A DNA stretch of 64,000 nucleotides from Isoetes taiwanensis (lineage: Eukaryota; Streptophyta; Lycopodiopsida; Isoetales; Isoetaceae): NCBI GenBank assembly GCA_021234155.1, contig JAJEKV010000039.1, positions 1,302,001 to 1,366,000 of the forward strand, in the 5' to 3' direction. The notes under the pieces were generated by a model, which saw only the letters and a program-made list of their open reading frames with translations, made no database searches and had not been told where the DNA came from. Below are positions 47,530 through 60,520 of the stretch, piece after piece. Numbering within the stretch: the stretch's first letter is position 1; each line of letters opens with the position of its first letter. The position numbers were made by a program, and so were the translations under genes.

Positions 47530-49141
47530 ATGTGGGCCTTGATTTGTAGATTTTGCTTCCTGATTATGGTTTTTGGGTATGTTTCGAGCCAGCTTTCGGT
47601 AGATTTTTACAAGAATACTTGTCCCAATCTGGAGATAATTGTCCGGAAGGCTATGATCAAAAAGTACCAGCAGACCCCTGTTGCAGCGGCAGGAACTCTC
47701 AGAGTGTTTTTCCACGATTGCATGGTCGAGGTAAAATTCATTGCTCTTTATTTTTTTCAATCTAAGATGCATTATTCTGATTTTGAAGCTTTTTCAATGT
47801 CCTGTTTCATTGCTTTTTCTACCGGATTTGCGCGTAATTTTTTGCCAAAATGAGCTCCCATTTTGCTTTTCCATGAAGATTTTTGGTTGTGGTAGTGTTT
47901 TGCGTTGTTTCGGGATGAAAGAGGAAAAAACTGGGGCTGATTTAATGATTTTATTGCCGGATTTTGATGAACGGAGTGATTTTTTTGATCATTTTTTCGA
48001 GCTATAGGCTATGGGTTATCTTAAATTGAGCTTGTTGGATTGTTTATATGGTGCAGGGATGCGATGGGTCAGTTCTGGTGGCTTCAACGGAAAATAATAA
48101 GGCAGAAAAGGATGCAGATATTAATCTGTCATTACCGGGAGATGGATTTGATGCAGTAAACAGGGCAAAAGATGCAGTGGAGGCCCAGTGTCCTGGCGTA
48201 GTTTCTTGCGCAGATTTGCTCGCTCTGATTACCAGAGATTTTGTGGGCCTGGTTGATATATAAACCCAATTCGCCCTCTCAATTTTTAGCGACAGATTCT
48301 GAGCAACAGATTTTTCTGCAGATTGGAGGGCCTCGATGGGAAGTAAAAAAAGGGCGCAGAGATGGCAAAATTTCTCAAGCTTCCAGAGTAAACGGAAATC
48401 TGCCTCTTCCAACAATGAGCGTGGATCAGCTTATTCAATTATTTGCCTCAAAGGGCTTCAATATGACAGATATGGTGGCTTTGATCGGTAAGGCTACAAA
48501 ATTTCTACCTTCAAAACTATAAATTTCATACCGTTTTGGACAAAAAAAAGCCAGGATATCTTAAAAGATCAGATTTTTTTCTGTTTGATTTCTTCAAAGA
48601 TTAGATTTTTTCTGTTGGATTTAAGCGCAAACCAAAGCTTGAATCCTATTAGCATAGGAACTAGTTTTTTATTGCATTGCAAAATGCGCAGAACAGAGAA
48701 ATTTTATTGGGTTGTTATCAAATTGCAGGGGCCCATACTGCCGGATTTGCACATTGCAACCAGTTCATGGATCGGATCTACAATTGGCAAGGGACCAACA
48801 AAATCGATCCAACTATGAACCCTAATTATGCTGCTGGTCTGAGATTAACCTGCCCGGAAGTCGGATTGGATCCAACAGTGGTTGCAAATCTAGACGTAAC
48901 CACTCCCAAGATCTTCGACAACGTTTTTTATCAAAACACGCAGAAAGGGCTCGGCCTTCTCAAATCCGACCAAAATTTATTTGATGATCCAAGAACACAG
49001 CCCATTGTTAACGCTTTTGCTTCTTCAAAAACTGCATTTTTTAACGCATTTGCATCTGCCATGGACAAGCTTAGCATGACCGGAGTTAAGACTGGTAATG
49101 AAGGAGAAATTAGACGGATCTGTGGCTCATTTAACAACTAA
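47530..49141 (+). CDS. class III peroxidase, secreted
   Basis: Four exons: 47530-47730, 48057-48251, 48322-48487, 48729-49141; 975 bp, 324 residues plus TAA, in frame throughout. Haem enzyme (EC 1.11.1.7) of the secretory pathway that oxidises phenolics with H2O2 in the wall or apoplast. An N-terminal signal peptide ends before QLSVDFY. Distal catalytic Arg and His lie in TLRVFFHDC, the proximal haem His in GAHTAGFAHC, and calcium-site residues in GCDGSVL and DVTTPKIFDN. All eight disulfide cysteines are present (NTC, HDC, GCD, AQC, SCAD, AHC, LTC, RIC). Intron positions, including the split glycine codon before GAHT, are the common class III ones. The intron 2 donor is a weak GTTGAT. The paralogue at 55.0-56.6 kb faces it. 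A foldback element ends 208 bp upstream, close enough to affect its promoter. Confidence 0.95.
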
Positions 49142-49728
49142 AAAACCGAATTTTTCCAGAGTCGATTAATCCAAACAGGGGAAACGGGCAGAAAAATCGA
49201 TACAACAGGGCAATTTGGAAGATTTCGGGCTTGAACAATTGGGAAAATTTCCCTGCAGAGTTGCTTGTATGTTGTGTAGTTATTTTTGTGGAATTGGGCC
49301 GCCGGATTTGAACGTGGCTCAGAAAGTATTCTTCTTTTTTTCTTCTATTTTTGTGTGCAACTGTATATAATGCAAAGATTGGCAGGCATTCTGTTCAACA
49401 GAAAAGAAAACAAGGGCAGGCTCTGCGGCCTAATCTTTTTAAATTTGTCGCTACTGAAATAAAAAGTGAATCCAGAAATTTTTGGGTCTTGGTCGCTGCA
49501 AAAGGCTTGTTTTTTATGATAATGGGGGCATCATTTTCTATAAATGGGAGCTAGAAATTGTGGAAGATACGCTGTTGGGCACCACAGATAAATTTAGATG
49601 CCAGATAAATAAATAAAGAACATAATTATGGATTTTGCTTTCTTCCCTTTTCTAGGGTTTTAGTGGAGTGGATGACCTTCTTGCATATCCACTTTGCTCT
49701 ATCCTTATTGTTTTTTTTCGATCATTGG

Positions 49729-49832
49729 ATCGAAGCATAATTCCAGGAATGTGCCAAATCAAGGGCCGTTGAATTTCCACATCGAAGCATAATTCCAGGA
49801 ATGTGCCAAATCAAGGGCCGTTGAATTTCCAC
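49729..49832. repeat. 52-bp perfect tandem duplication
   Basis: Copies at 49729-49780 and 49781-49832, identical by eye, starting ATCGAAGCATAATTCC. Confidence 0.9.
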
Positions 49833-51544
49833 ATCAGACCCACGTATAAGCTTGCGCACCCCATACAACTATTCTACGTATATACATACATAGTATACTT
49901 CAATCCATACACATAAGAAATGAATGAACCATCACAGATAACAACAACACACAGATAAGAACAAAACAGAGAGGCATTCACAAAATACAGATAACACCAA
50001 AAAGAGAGAAGAACAGGTAAGAAGGCATGAGAGTGAAGCTCAAACTGACGGAACTGTATTTCCACCACAAGTTCGAACTGAGGGAAGCCATAAGCAGGCC
50101 GGATTCAACCCATACATGCCGCTAGATATTTTCATTCCTAAGCAACAATCTACCGCTCCGTAAAGAAATGCCTCAATTTCGTAAACAATCAACCGCATCG
50201 TGGGATTTGAACCCACTAATCCAAATGAAGGCGACCTAGATGATAAACATGAGCGTATTCGGTCGTGGTCCGACCGCCCAACTTTAAATCCAAATCGCCC
50301 CCGCCCGCGCCAAGATCACTTCCACCACTCGCAAATACATACTGACCTAGAGCTTAAAAAGCAAAAAGGAGAAACAAAAAGAAAAACAAGAAGGCCTATT
50401 TGCAGATTAAATAGGGAAAGCACGGTCATGGGGAGCCGGCTGGAGATGCAACCACTCAAGGGCCACATGCCGCTCCAATCTAGACCTCAGATGCAGCCTA
50501 CAGGCCGTAGCTATGGCCGCCATGGCTATGGCGTTTTCCCCTGCAAAGAACTCAGGGAAGCATGCCGGAGCTGAGTACCTCTGCGGCTGAGAAGCTTGTG
50601 GCGGCTTCTGGCTTCTGGCTTCCCGCCATGCTCGGACGGCAACCGCCACGTCCAATTTTTTCTTAACCTAAACCCTAATATTCCTCCAACGTCCAATTTC
50701 TTTTTCACCTTAACCCTAACATTTCTCGCCAAACCACTAACAAAATCATAGCAAGAAATAACCCTCCCCCCCCTTTTCCCGCCAGACCACTGCCAAAATC
50801 ATAGGAAAAAGAGAATTTGGGAACCTTATTGAACCTTTCTTGATCATAATGAAAATCCCCTTAGGAAACTTGTAGAATCAAGTAAGCATTTGACGTCGTA
50901 GAAATGAATGGATCAGACATTCTTGCTGCCCCTATGATCTCAAGAATCTGGTCATATCGTGCGCGTTGTTTAGGCGCCCCAGATTCTTTGAGTCATGGAG
51001 ACAGATAGAATGGCTTCCTCCATTACATTCTACATTATGGCGAGGAAATTGGGTATGTGTCCTTGCACCCCAGCATCGGAAACCTGGTGTGCATTTTTTA
51101 AGGTAATCAGAAGACAAAGGTTAAAAAGAGAGGTCTTGACGATGTTGAATGGAATGGTGTCAACCATTCCTATTGTCGCACTCACTTGGAGTATTCGTCA
51201 CTGGCGCAACAGGAATGGCTAACCCAATTCTAGTCCACATTACAAAATGGATATCTATATCGTCATGGCACCCGATCTGAATTCTTGCATTTCGAGTAGT
51301 CATTCTAGCACCCTAGAATGGAAATGACGTCAATGACAAAAACTAAGAAACTGGCACACTTGAATCCATGGCTTCATCTTGGCAAATCAGGCATATTCGT
51401 CCATGAGAATGTGGAATGCACATACATCTACCGTTCCTGCTTACAGATAACAACATGGAAAATCGGGTTGCCTCCGTTTACATGTTGACCGGAATGGAAA
51501 TCAACCCTCCCATTCCGCTCAATCATGTAAACTTCTTCACTTCT

Positions 51545-51636
51545 TGAGTAAAAGATCCAAGTTTCGTGTTGTGGGGGAATATGCTGTTGGTGAGTAAAAG
51601 ATCTAAATTTCGTGTTGTGGGGGAATATGCTCTTGG
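51545..51636. repeat. 46-bp tandem duplication
   Basis: Copies starting TGAGTAAAAGATC at 51545 and 51591, with a few mismatches. Confidence 0.85.
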
Positions 51637-51853
51637 CAGCCTAGAATGCACTTATCAATTTCCTTCCTCCTTAGCAACCTGGCCCTCAAGTTTTAAGATT
51701 GAGATCAGATCTCAACCGTTGGTTGCAAGAGTGTTACCCACCAGTTTGTTATGCCAAATGGCTATAAACACCTAGCTTGTTATGAAAACCACCACAAAAC
51801 CACTATAAAACTCTCGGGCCCATGTTGTTAATGCAGACAACATCCTAGAACTC

Positions 51854-51914
51854 GGGTGTTATGCCCTACTATAACAAACTCGTGCCTCGTTTGTTATAAT
51901 AGGGCATAACACCC
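51854..51914. repeat. near-perfect 26-bp hairpin
   Basis: Arms 51854-51879 and 51889-51914 pair at 25 of 26 positions around a 9-base loop; weaker pairing continues outside. A third related GGGTGTTAT lies at 51924-51932. Could be a small MITE or a young miRNA-like hairpin; no expression evidence is available. Confidence 0.8.
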
Positions 51915-53898
51915 TCGTTCCAGGGTGTTATCCCTCTCACACATGAGGGAAAAAAGGCAACATCTTTTATGCTTGGTCGGTCATGTTATGGCCATGTGTA
52001 TGTTATAGCCAAATTGATCCAAAATTTACTGCAAGATTCTAGATAAGGCATGCTTTGCCCATGATGTTTCCGGAGTGATGGGAAACTTTGATCGTACAAG
52101 TGTAACAAGTGAAACTCTTCCAAAAGCATTGCGTTTTTACATCCCTTACCTATCAAGATGTATCGTGGATACACCGTGGTTTAAATACAAGCCCATGTGG
52201 CATATACGGAGGCAAAAAAAAAAAGAGAGAGGAAAAAAAACACATAGGAAGTTTTATTGCTCGGTCATATTATCACCATGGAAATTGGCATGTCATAGCC
52301 AACTTCACCCGATGTATGAGGTGAAAATGAAGTTACCCTTGTTATTGTTATGGGTCGTGGCACAATCATGACCGTTGGTTATTCTATGGATGGAATCACC
52401 AACCGTTGGAATTGCACCACATCAGGTTAACAAGGGTCATTTTCACTCCGATGTGTATGTACATGCATATACAGACGCCAAAATATGGAGCCCATTTTAC
52501 TCATGCTAGTCTTTTTCGCCTCACTCAAATCACATCATCAGAACAAATTACATTTAATAATGCACATGGGGTGCCTCGTGTAGTTTTAAAATAACCAAAT
52601 CCAACTTCATATGACCACAATAAATTAACATTGAAGAGGGTGGCAATCCAACTCGTGACGTACGTAGGCTTGCTATTCTAGTTGCATGGTTCATCCGTGC
52701 ATCTTGTGCGTACCATTGTTAGCAATCTTATAAATAGCATTGCTTCACCCAAATGTGTACCCGATCCATTCTTACTATTGTTCCTTGCTCTGTTGATCTA
52801 TTCTTGCACCATGACTACTCGATTTTTAGCCACTTATGTTGTATTGCTGATTTCCATGATCATCTCTGTTTCTGCTACCAGACTTGCCAACACTTTGTGT
52901 GAGTATCATTTCCTCTCATTTTACTTTTCGTTTATGCTTTCCTAATGTTGAATGCTATTTTTTCATTGTTCTAGTTATGGAAGAGCATATTGAGTCTAAA
53001 CAAACAAGCACGACGACAATGAATCTAGTGCTAAACAAAACAAAGGTGAGACTACTTCTCATCGCAAGAGAGTAGAAGATTTTAGGCAATGAGTAACTTC
53101 ACGACTGATGTGTGGTATTGTGCGTATTGCTAGGATCTGAGAACGGATAAGGAGAAGTCTGATGATCTTTTAGCAGATGATACTAAAACCGTGGACAAAA
53201 CAATTGGTTCTGCTTTGCCAGATTGTTCCAGAGCATGTGGTCCTTGCTTTCCTTGTATTAGGGTCTCTGTCAGTCTCACTTGCACAAATGGCATCCAAAA
53301 TTCGGAACCTTGCCCATCCACATATAGATGTATGTGTAGGGGCAAGTCATTCCCGGTTCCATGATTCCACAAGTACATACTACATTCACTTGTTAATAGA
53401 TCCATTCTTGTAAATAAAATTGTTCATTCCATTTCAAAATTTTCGTTCATGGGATGATGTGATGAGATAAGCATGATGATGCCAAAGGTTAACAAATCAT
53501 TCCACACGAGATAGTGGAAATATCATATTGCACTAAGAATGTCATCTCATAATGACATGTTACGATACCACTTAAACTACAAGAATCTCTAGAAATGTTC
53601 TCATTCAAATAATAGTGCCATATATTTTCAGGCACCTCATATCTTTAATGATGTCAGTAAGAAAAAAATATATAAAATAAAAGGATTATCCTAATCTAAC
53701 ATGCAATTAAGAGTATGCACAAAACATATAGAAAAACATGTGTACCATCATCAAAAAATGTACCTAAAATTTGGACAATTAGTTAAAAAAAAAACTCAAG
53801 TGACAATGCACATATGCATGACCATCGATCCCAAGAAAATAGAAGATGAAGCCTCAAAATGTGCAAGTGCCTTATTTATAAATCACCATCGTGTTTTA

Positions 53899-54004
<106 letters not shown>

Positions 54005-54689
54005 CATTTTTGTGACTTAACGGATTTGATTTAAGGCTAGTTTAAACACGCCAGTGGTCGGTAACTAAGGCGTTCGCAAAATGTGACCCATTTCCATTAG
54101 AATTCATTTGGTGTTATATGTATGGCAATAAAAAAGAAAAGATTAAGAATCGAATGAAGGAGATTTTGGATTAGAATTAAATTGAACTTTATTGTCCACC
54201 CTATTATTGTCCAAAATTATCAAATTAACATACGTACATATAGTGAGTATGGGTGTTCTAAATAGTGTGAGTGTGGGTGTCACTTGTGATGTTCTTTGAC
54301 TAAGATGCTGGGATTTCTGTCTACCAATGGCAAAGCACAACAATGAAGAACATACCATGCAGGAGAAACATGTGTAACACCTCTATATTCAATTACAAGA
54401 ATCATAAATAGAAACTTGGTTGCACGTGATTAAATATTGAGAAATAAAAACAAAATTAAATCGAGATACAACCTCCAAAACACATGGAAAATTGTGCGAT
54501 TTGAACGGTCAGAACTCGACAATGCATAAAGTACCTTTTGATACCTTGTGTATGGTGCATGTTCAACCATTCTTGAGAAGTCTCATTTGATGAAGCCCAA
54601 GAGAGGAGAAATTAACAAGCAAACAAACAAGGAGCCAACTTTCCCCGGCCCAGCTCAGAATAGACTTATCCTTGATTTGGTGATACCTT

Positions 54690-54834
54690 CATAGAGTATT
54701 CCTTTGGGTGGAATCACCAAAATCACTTTCCCTATAGACGGAGACTCTCACCAGAAAATTAAACCATAGAGTATCCCTTCGGGTGGAATCACCAAATCAT
54801 TTTCCCCTATAGACGAGTCTCACCGAAAATTAAA
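54690..54834. repeat. about 72-bp tandem duplication
   Basis: Two copies beginning CATAGAGTAT (54690 and 54765), differing at several positions and small indels, so older than the perfect ones. Confidence 0.85.
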
Positions 54835-55032
54835 ACAAGAAAGCAAGGGAGATTTATTGTGTGGATCATAAATCAGTTATTCAAGGGCAAATTAACCTTC
54901 AATTATTGTGAAGGCTTGTTGTGTGGAGCATACATTACCTTATTGAAGGGCATATAGGAACACAAGGGTGATACAGGGAAACAATATCAGCCATGTGGGT
55001 GATATAGGGAAGCAATATAAGCCATCTGAAAC

Positions 55033-56569
55033 TCAATTGAAGGCAAAACAATTCTTCCTGATATTACCCTGGCGACCAGTCTTCACTCCAACGCTACCAA
55101 GCTTATCCATCACCGAAGCAAAGGCAGAGAAGAATTGCGCATTGTTACTTGAATAATTGGAGACCAGGGCGCGGGTGCGCGGGTCGTCGAAAAGGACCTG
55201 GTCAGACTTGAGGGTTCCTTTCCTTTGCTTAAGATTTGCATAATAAACATTGTCAAACTTGGTTGTTGTAGTTGGATCCAAAAACACCACAACAGTAGGG
55301 TCTAAATTAACATTTGGACATGCTTGTTTCAGACTAGCAACATATGCAGCATCCATGGATGGATCAGACTTGCCAGTGTTCTGGAAATTGTAGATTCTGT
55401 CTAAGAATTTATCGCAGTGCGCGAATCCGACAGTATGGGCCCCTGAAATTTGCAGTTTGTAAGTTGCTAAATATGTTTAGGTTCCATGATGGAAAGGAGA
55501 AATTTTTTTTTTGTCTGATTTGGGTTTGGTATTTTTTTTAGGGTTGATCTTAATTACCTGATAGTGTAACCATGTCTTTTTGGGTGAAGCCCTTCTTAGC
55601 AAACACTGCACTCAGCTGATCCACAGTCATGGAAGGTGTTGGCAGGTTGCCATCTACTCTAGAGGCTTTGGATATCAGCCCGTCTTTTCGCCCTTTTTTT
55701 ACCTGCCAAAATGGCCCTCCAATCTGCAAAACAGGGGCATTTGGATAATCAATTATCTCGGCACGATAAAATTCAATTCAATTCAGCCGATCCTCCACGA
55801 TTCCATTGTCATTATCAAATTGGTTACAGGAAATTATAAAGGGAGCCCCAAGTTTCATCAAACTGACTAAAAGGAAGACTATAAAGGGGTGCCGAGTTGA
55901 AAATGTGAACAGAGGTCAATTCCTTAACTTACTGCTTTAAAGCTGGCATAAGATCATCAGCATTGAAAAAATGGGCATGTCATTAAAGTATACTTAATTT
56001 AGTTGAGTTGAATTTAGTTCAATTAAATTCAGTACAATTCAAGCTATGCAGAGAGGAACTTACCAGTCCAACCATGTCTCTGGTAGCCAGAGCAAGCAAA
56101 TCAGCACAAGAGACAACGCCAGGGCAGGCTTTCTCTACCGCGGTCTTGGCGCGGGCAATTGTATCAAATGCATCTCCAGGCAACGACAAATTCAGATCAT
56201 TATCTCTCTCAGCCTTGTCATTTGCATTTGTGGTGCCAACCAAAACAGATGCATCACATCCCTGAAAAGAAAAACAAAACAAACATCAGTAAATACAACA
56301 TGATAAGACCAAAACAACATAAATTATCCATATGTATTATGTACATTGCATCAAAGTCTTACCTCAACCATGCAGTCATGGAAAAACAGTCTCAGAGTTC
56401 CTGGAGCTGCCACTTTAGCTTGGTTGAACTTCTGGATCACCACATTCTTAACTATGCTCTCCAATCTGGGGCAGCTCTTTCTGTAATAATCTACCGAAAG
56501 TTGCGCCCGCGCCGAGACCACAATCAGCAGCACCAACAGAGCCACAAAGGGGAGCCAAATGCTCTTCAT
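55033..56569 (-). CDS. class III peroxidase, secreted (paralogue)
   Basis: Minus-strand exons: 56569-56363, 56261-56064, 55723-55558, 55442-55033; 981 bp, 326 residues plus stop, in frame at all junctions, all GT-AG. The signal peptide (hydrophobic core VALLVLLIVVSA) is cut before QLSVDYY. Catalytic residues are in TLRLFFHDC, the haem-ligand His in GAHTVGFAHC, calcium residues in GCDASVL and DPTTTTKFDN. All eight cysteines are present (KSC, HDC, GCD, KAC, SCAD, AHC, QAC, KNC). Exon 3 is exactly as long (166 bp) as in the plus-strand paralogue, and the wording of all domains is similar, so the pair is an old inverted duplicate. Substrate cannot be read from sequence. It ends tail to tail with the other gene. 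Confidence 0.95.
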
Positions 56570-56574
56570 TTTTT

Positions 56575-57690
56575 TTTTGGAAGAGATCTTTGGAGGCGAA
56601 CTCTGTTTCCACTGCTTGCTGCCACAAACTGGGTTTTAAGTTGGGGGCTTACACAGCTGTCTATCTATGTGGACAATTTTGTTTGTTTTGTTTTTTATTT
56701 GCTTATGTCAATCCACTTTCCCTTTCTTAGATCGTTCCACATGACCCACGTTCTCCATCACTCGCTCATTGGTGATGTTGACCCGGTCTATGTATCTCAG
56801 TAAATTTACTAATCTCCAAAGGCTGGTCTCAGTGCCACATCATTAGATCTACATGATTGCGTTATCTAGACCGTTGCAAATCGCCTATTACCATTGTTGC
56901 ATGCCCTATGTTGGATTGTTACTTGGGCATATGGAAACCACTTGACAACTATCTTTTTAATCAGCACATCTCTTGCACGACTTCTAAAGTTCTAACACAA
57001 CTAGTGCTCTACAACTGGGTTGACTATTCCATTGCCGCCTCATACAAGAAACAAAATCGATATCGGCTTTATGGATGAGTCCCCATGTGCTTGGGACGTC
57101 TGTAAGATTTCATGGTAAGTTTCCTTTTGCTTATGGAGCTTAAGCATATCATGATCTGTTATTGGGTCTTGTTGTCCTAACTGGTTAAAAGTTATTGCAT
57201 CGTAGTAAAACTCTACAACTAAATGATAAATAAATTGCTTGCTTTTAAGGAGCTCTCTTCCCCATTGTTTGCTGGCAAGTTCAAGTTCTCTAATTGCATT
57301 CTAGTTTCTTTTGGGACACTTAGGGGATCATCATATGTTCTTATGGATGCTACCATGATGTGTTATAACTTAAAAAACATACCCATTATTGTGGCATGAC
57401 GTAAAAAATGCTTCTTCTTTGTTGAGTTAGAAACGTGTGTAAAAATTAGACAATACTAGAAACATGTGCCCGACGATGCCGACCATTAATCATGGACGTG
57501 TGAAGGTAACGGAGTTTGTAGATGGAAATAAGAGCACTAAATGTAATCGTGTCTATGGAGATACTGGAGTGTAAGGCGCATGCAATTGAAGTGGGTCACA
57601 CTTTGATGTTTGGGCCTCATACAGTAAAGTGGAACTCATGCAGAGTAAACTAAGGTTTGCATCAAATTACTATAATTAGATTTCATCATA
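56575..57690. other. no recognisable gene; upstream of the minus-strand peroxidase
   Basis: Presumably contains the promoter of the peroxidase read leftward. No TATA box was placed with confidence. Confidence 0.45.
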
Positions 57691-57694
57691 CAAC

Positions 57695-57807
57695 AAGAAT
57701 TCATTCATGATATTTTCTCACAAAATTTACAAACAACATGTTGAGGAAGTTCACAATAACTCATCTCTCATGCAATGCTATGGCATGGGGGTTGTTCATA
57801 GCTTTTA
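57695..57807 (-). mobile_element. terminal scrap of the 2.9-5.7 kb transposase element
   Basis: CTCATGCAATGCTATGGCAT and the following GGGGGTTGTTCATAGCTTT align with CTCATACAATGATATAGCAT and GGAGGTTGCTCATGGCTTT at 2932-2970, and the 60-80 bp to the left also align loosely. This is the end of the coding region plus 3' flank of a related copy, cut off at the purine tract. Confidence 0.6.
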
Positions 57808-57972
57808 ACAGGGCGGGGTGAGAGTGGAGGGGCAGAGGATGTCCCCGTTGAGGAGGGGAAGGGGAGAAGTTTGGGAATGGGAGAAGTGGGGAAGAGGGAA
57901 TTTGGGGAACGAGGAAAGAAGTTGGAGGCAAGGGGGCAGAGGGGGAAAGTTGGAGAAGGGGGAAGGGGGAAC
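57808..57972 (+). repeat. G-rich purine tract
   Basis: About 165 bp almost free of pyrimidines on the plus strand, with many GGGG runs. Such tracts can form G-quadruplexes or triplexes. Confidence 0.85.
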
Positions 57973-57974
57973 CA

Positions 57975-59740
57975 ACAAAAGTTAAAGAAGAATATGGATC
58001 CCCTTTGAAAACAATAATTAATATTTAAACATAATTAATAATCGACTTAATTATATATAAATTAATTTAATGACTAAATTATAAATCACTCTTGACTAGC
58101 AATTTGAGAATGTGATGAATCACAATTACTATATTTAAACAGACTCTGCCCATCTGAAGCATCTTCTCCAAGACAACAATTCATAGGCTTATTCTGGAGA
58201 ATATGATGCAGGATTGGATATTGGTTAATAATGTGGGAACTAGGCAAGAAACCACGTGGCGGCACCATAGCTCAAGCCCACTGTCGATCGTCTTCCACAA
58301 AACCTAGCCTAATTGTTTAAATGAATAGTCTAGGTTTCGTTCATCTTCGAGGAAGAGCCTATCTGTGCAAGTTTTTGTGCCGTTTCTTCTCTGTTGAAAC
58401 CTACTCTTTCCTAAAGCACTTCAGGTAGTTGTTCCATATCTAGAAACTGTCTAATATTCAAGTGAGACAATGTGACAACTTAGAATGTAACTTATTGCAA
58501 ATGTGGAAGAAAGCAACAATAGCAACAAATAAGTGCATGAATAAACAAAATGAGAATAATGTAGATGCAATGCAATACCGGATTTGCAATACTGGATATG
58601 CAATACTGGATTTGTGTGTATATGCATGCTACTTGTTAGCATATCTTACAATCTTGTTAATTATATTGTTCCCCGGTGGTTATACTTGGGGCATGGGTAA
58701 CCCCAAAATTAATTCTATGGGGTTGATTGTTATCCATATAGGTAAGAATGGCCATTGGATGCTATTATACTCATTGTATCCAGTCTGCTCATGTATCAAG
58801 TCCACTCAGCTTTAAATCTTCCACCTCTGCTCAGCTTTAGTTGGTAGACGTGGACCTAGGAAGAAGTTGAATAAGACATTGCCAATATATAGACATAATC
58901 TAATGGTGTTTTAACCATCAGAATGTATATAATATTCTCTTATCAAAATAATATGCATTTTTCTGCACTAGCGGCATTTTGCCTTAACCGAATTAGGTTT
59001 CCCTCTCGATCTTAATGAATGGAGGTTGCAGATGTCTGATTGACTGGAGCTTGGAGGTGCTGGGCTATGCCCGAAACTTTCTGACAGATACAATTTAATT
59101 TGGCTGAAATGAAAAGATTGTTTCGCATTGAAACCCTTAGGGTTTGTGCTCATGTAGGCGATGCCGTCTGTGCAAAGAAAGCCAACAGGTAAAGATGATA
59201 TCCGTTTGAACTTAGGCGGATATTTGCTGGGCTCTGCCCAATGTTTCTGGCAGATTTTATTTAAATAGAAATGGTGCATGGACCCTTTTTCCAGGGCTGT
59301 ACATACATAGACTCTTGAGACTAGATTTTAGAGGAAGGATTTCCCCTCTCAGACTCAACTCAGATCAGGTCCGAAAGTTGCATCTTTCCCGGATCTTTGC
59401 TTCTGCTAAAGAATCCTTTTACATCTGTTAACTTCCCATTTCTGATATGGGGGTGAAAGCATGTTGTAGTGGAACACCCTGGGTGTCCCCCCTGTCCTCC
59501 TAAAAATGTGGTGGGAGATATCAAATTTGTGGTGCGATTTTAAATGTTTGTTTGGCGCCTACTGCATGTACTGCCTGGATTCAATCATTTCCTGAACTGC
59601 AACAACCCGATTCCTACGCCACCCATCCCATTCCAATCTCCACCGAACCGATTTCTAAATCCACGACCCACCCGCGCCTTTCCTGAAGCACACGGCTATG
59701 GCGCTTAATCCGGTTGTGGATCAATCCGGTTCATACCTTC
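57975..59740. other. no recognisable gene
   Basis: AT-rich; no frame has a recognisable motif. Short direct repeats of ATACTGGAT/ATACCGGAT occur near 58575-58612. Confidence 0.45.
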
Positions 59741-59756
59741 AATCATTTAATTTGGA

Positions 59757-60520
59757 AGCAAATCTGCCACAGGTAAGAGAAAGAGAACTCCAGAACAAGA
59801 ACGGGATCATAAAAGACGCCAAAGGAAAAGACAAAGGGAAGCTAAAGAAGAATTAGCAAAAATTGCAACAAGAGAGAGGGAGGATCCACGAAGCGGCCTC
59901 TACCGGGCGCCGGATGGTATTAAAATTGTTATCTTCATTTCATAGCACCACTAAAGGCTTGTCTAACAAATGATAAGAAAGATGTTTTACTAGATTATCT
60001 GCGAGGATGACACAATGGGACGGCGTACTTGGCGAAAGAGAGCTGAAAGATTTGCAAGCCAAGAGCATTGTGGTCGACAACCTCGGGGCTTCCATTCAAC
60101 TTGTGAAGAAGTCTAACAGCAATGACGGTTTAGCGACCAAGAGTAGTTGCCTTGCTATGGCCGTAAGAGGAAGCATTATACCGAAAGTGCTAATCCCTGT
60201 CGGTGCTTTCGGGTTTTTGGTAAAGCTTCTTTGGGTGTTCATCCTAGGAATCTTACCAAAGCAAAATTGAAGAGGGAAGAGATAGATTGCAAAGGGGGAA
60301 ATGGGTTTTGTACAAAAGAGTTAGAAGAGCGGATGCAATTCCCAATTACGTCATAGAACTTGTGCAGCAATTTTGGACGAAAAAAAGAGGGTCTCTCCAA
60401 ATGCAAAGGATGTTAAGTTCGAAGATTGGAGCGAAATGTAAGAGAGGATCATGCCACTCACTATCCGGAAGAATCACGGGTTATTTCATTTCTTCATCTT
60501 CACCACATTTTTATTGTTAA
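59757..60520 (+). pseudogene. transposase-like relic (unidentified family)
   Basis: Broken frames. The first (59770-59930) is strongly basic: KRKRTPEQERDHKRRQRKRQ, then REAKEELAK and GLYRAPDGIK. Later pieces read KASLGVHPRNLTKAKLKREE (about 60220-60280), RADAIPNYVIELVQQFWTKK (about 60312-60380) and, one frame over, VSPNAKDV (about 60390). The order R-D-x-I-P-x-x-V ... FW ... SPNxKDV resembles the N-terminal half of a plant/animal transposase-like family related to the one at 2.9-5.7 kb, but I could not name it. Not functional. Confidence 0.4.

Noticed and set aside
50190-50275. tRNA gene on the minus strand
   Set aside because: A perfect T-arm-like GTGGGTTCAAATCCCAC is present, but no matching acceptor stem, D arm or anticodon arm could be drawn.
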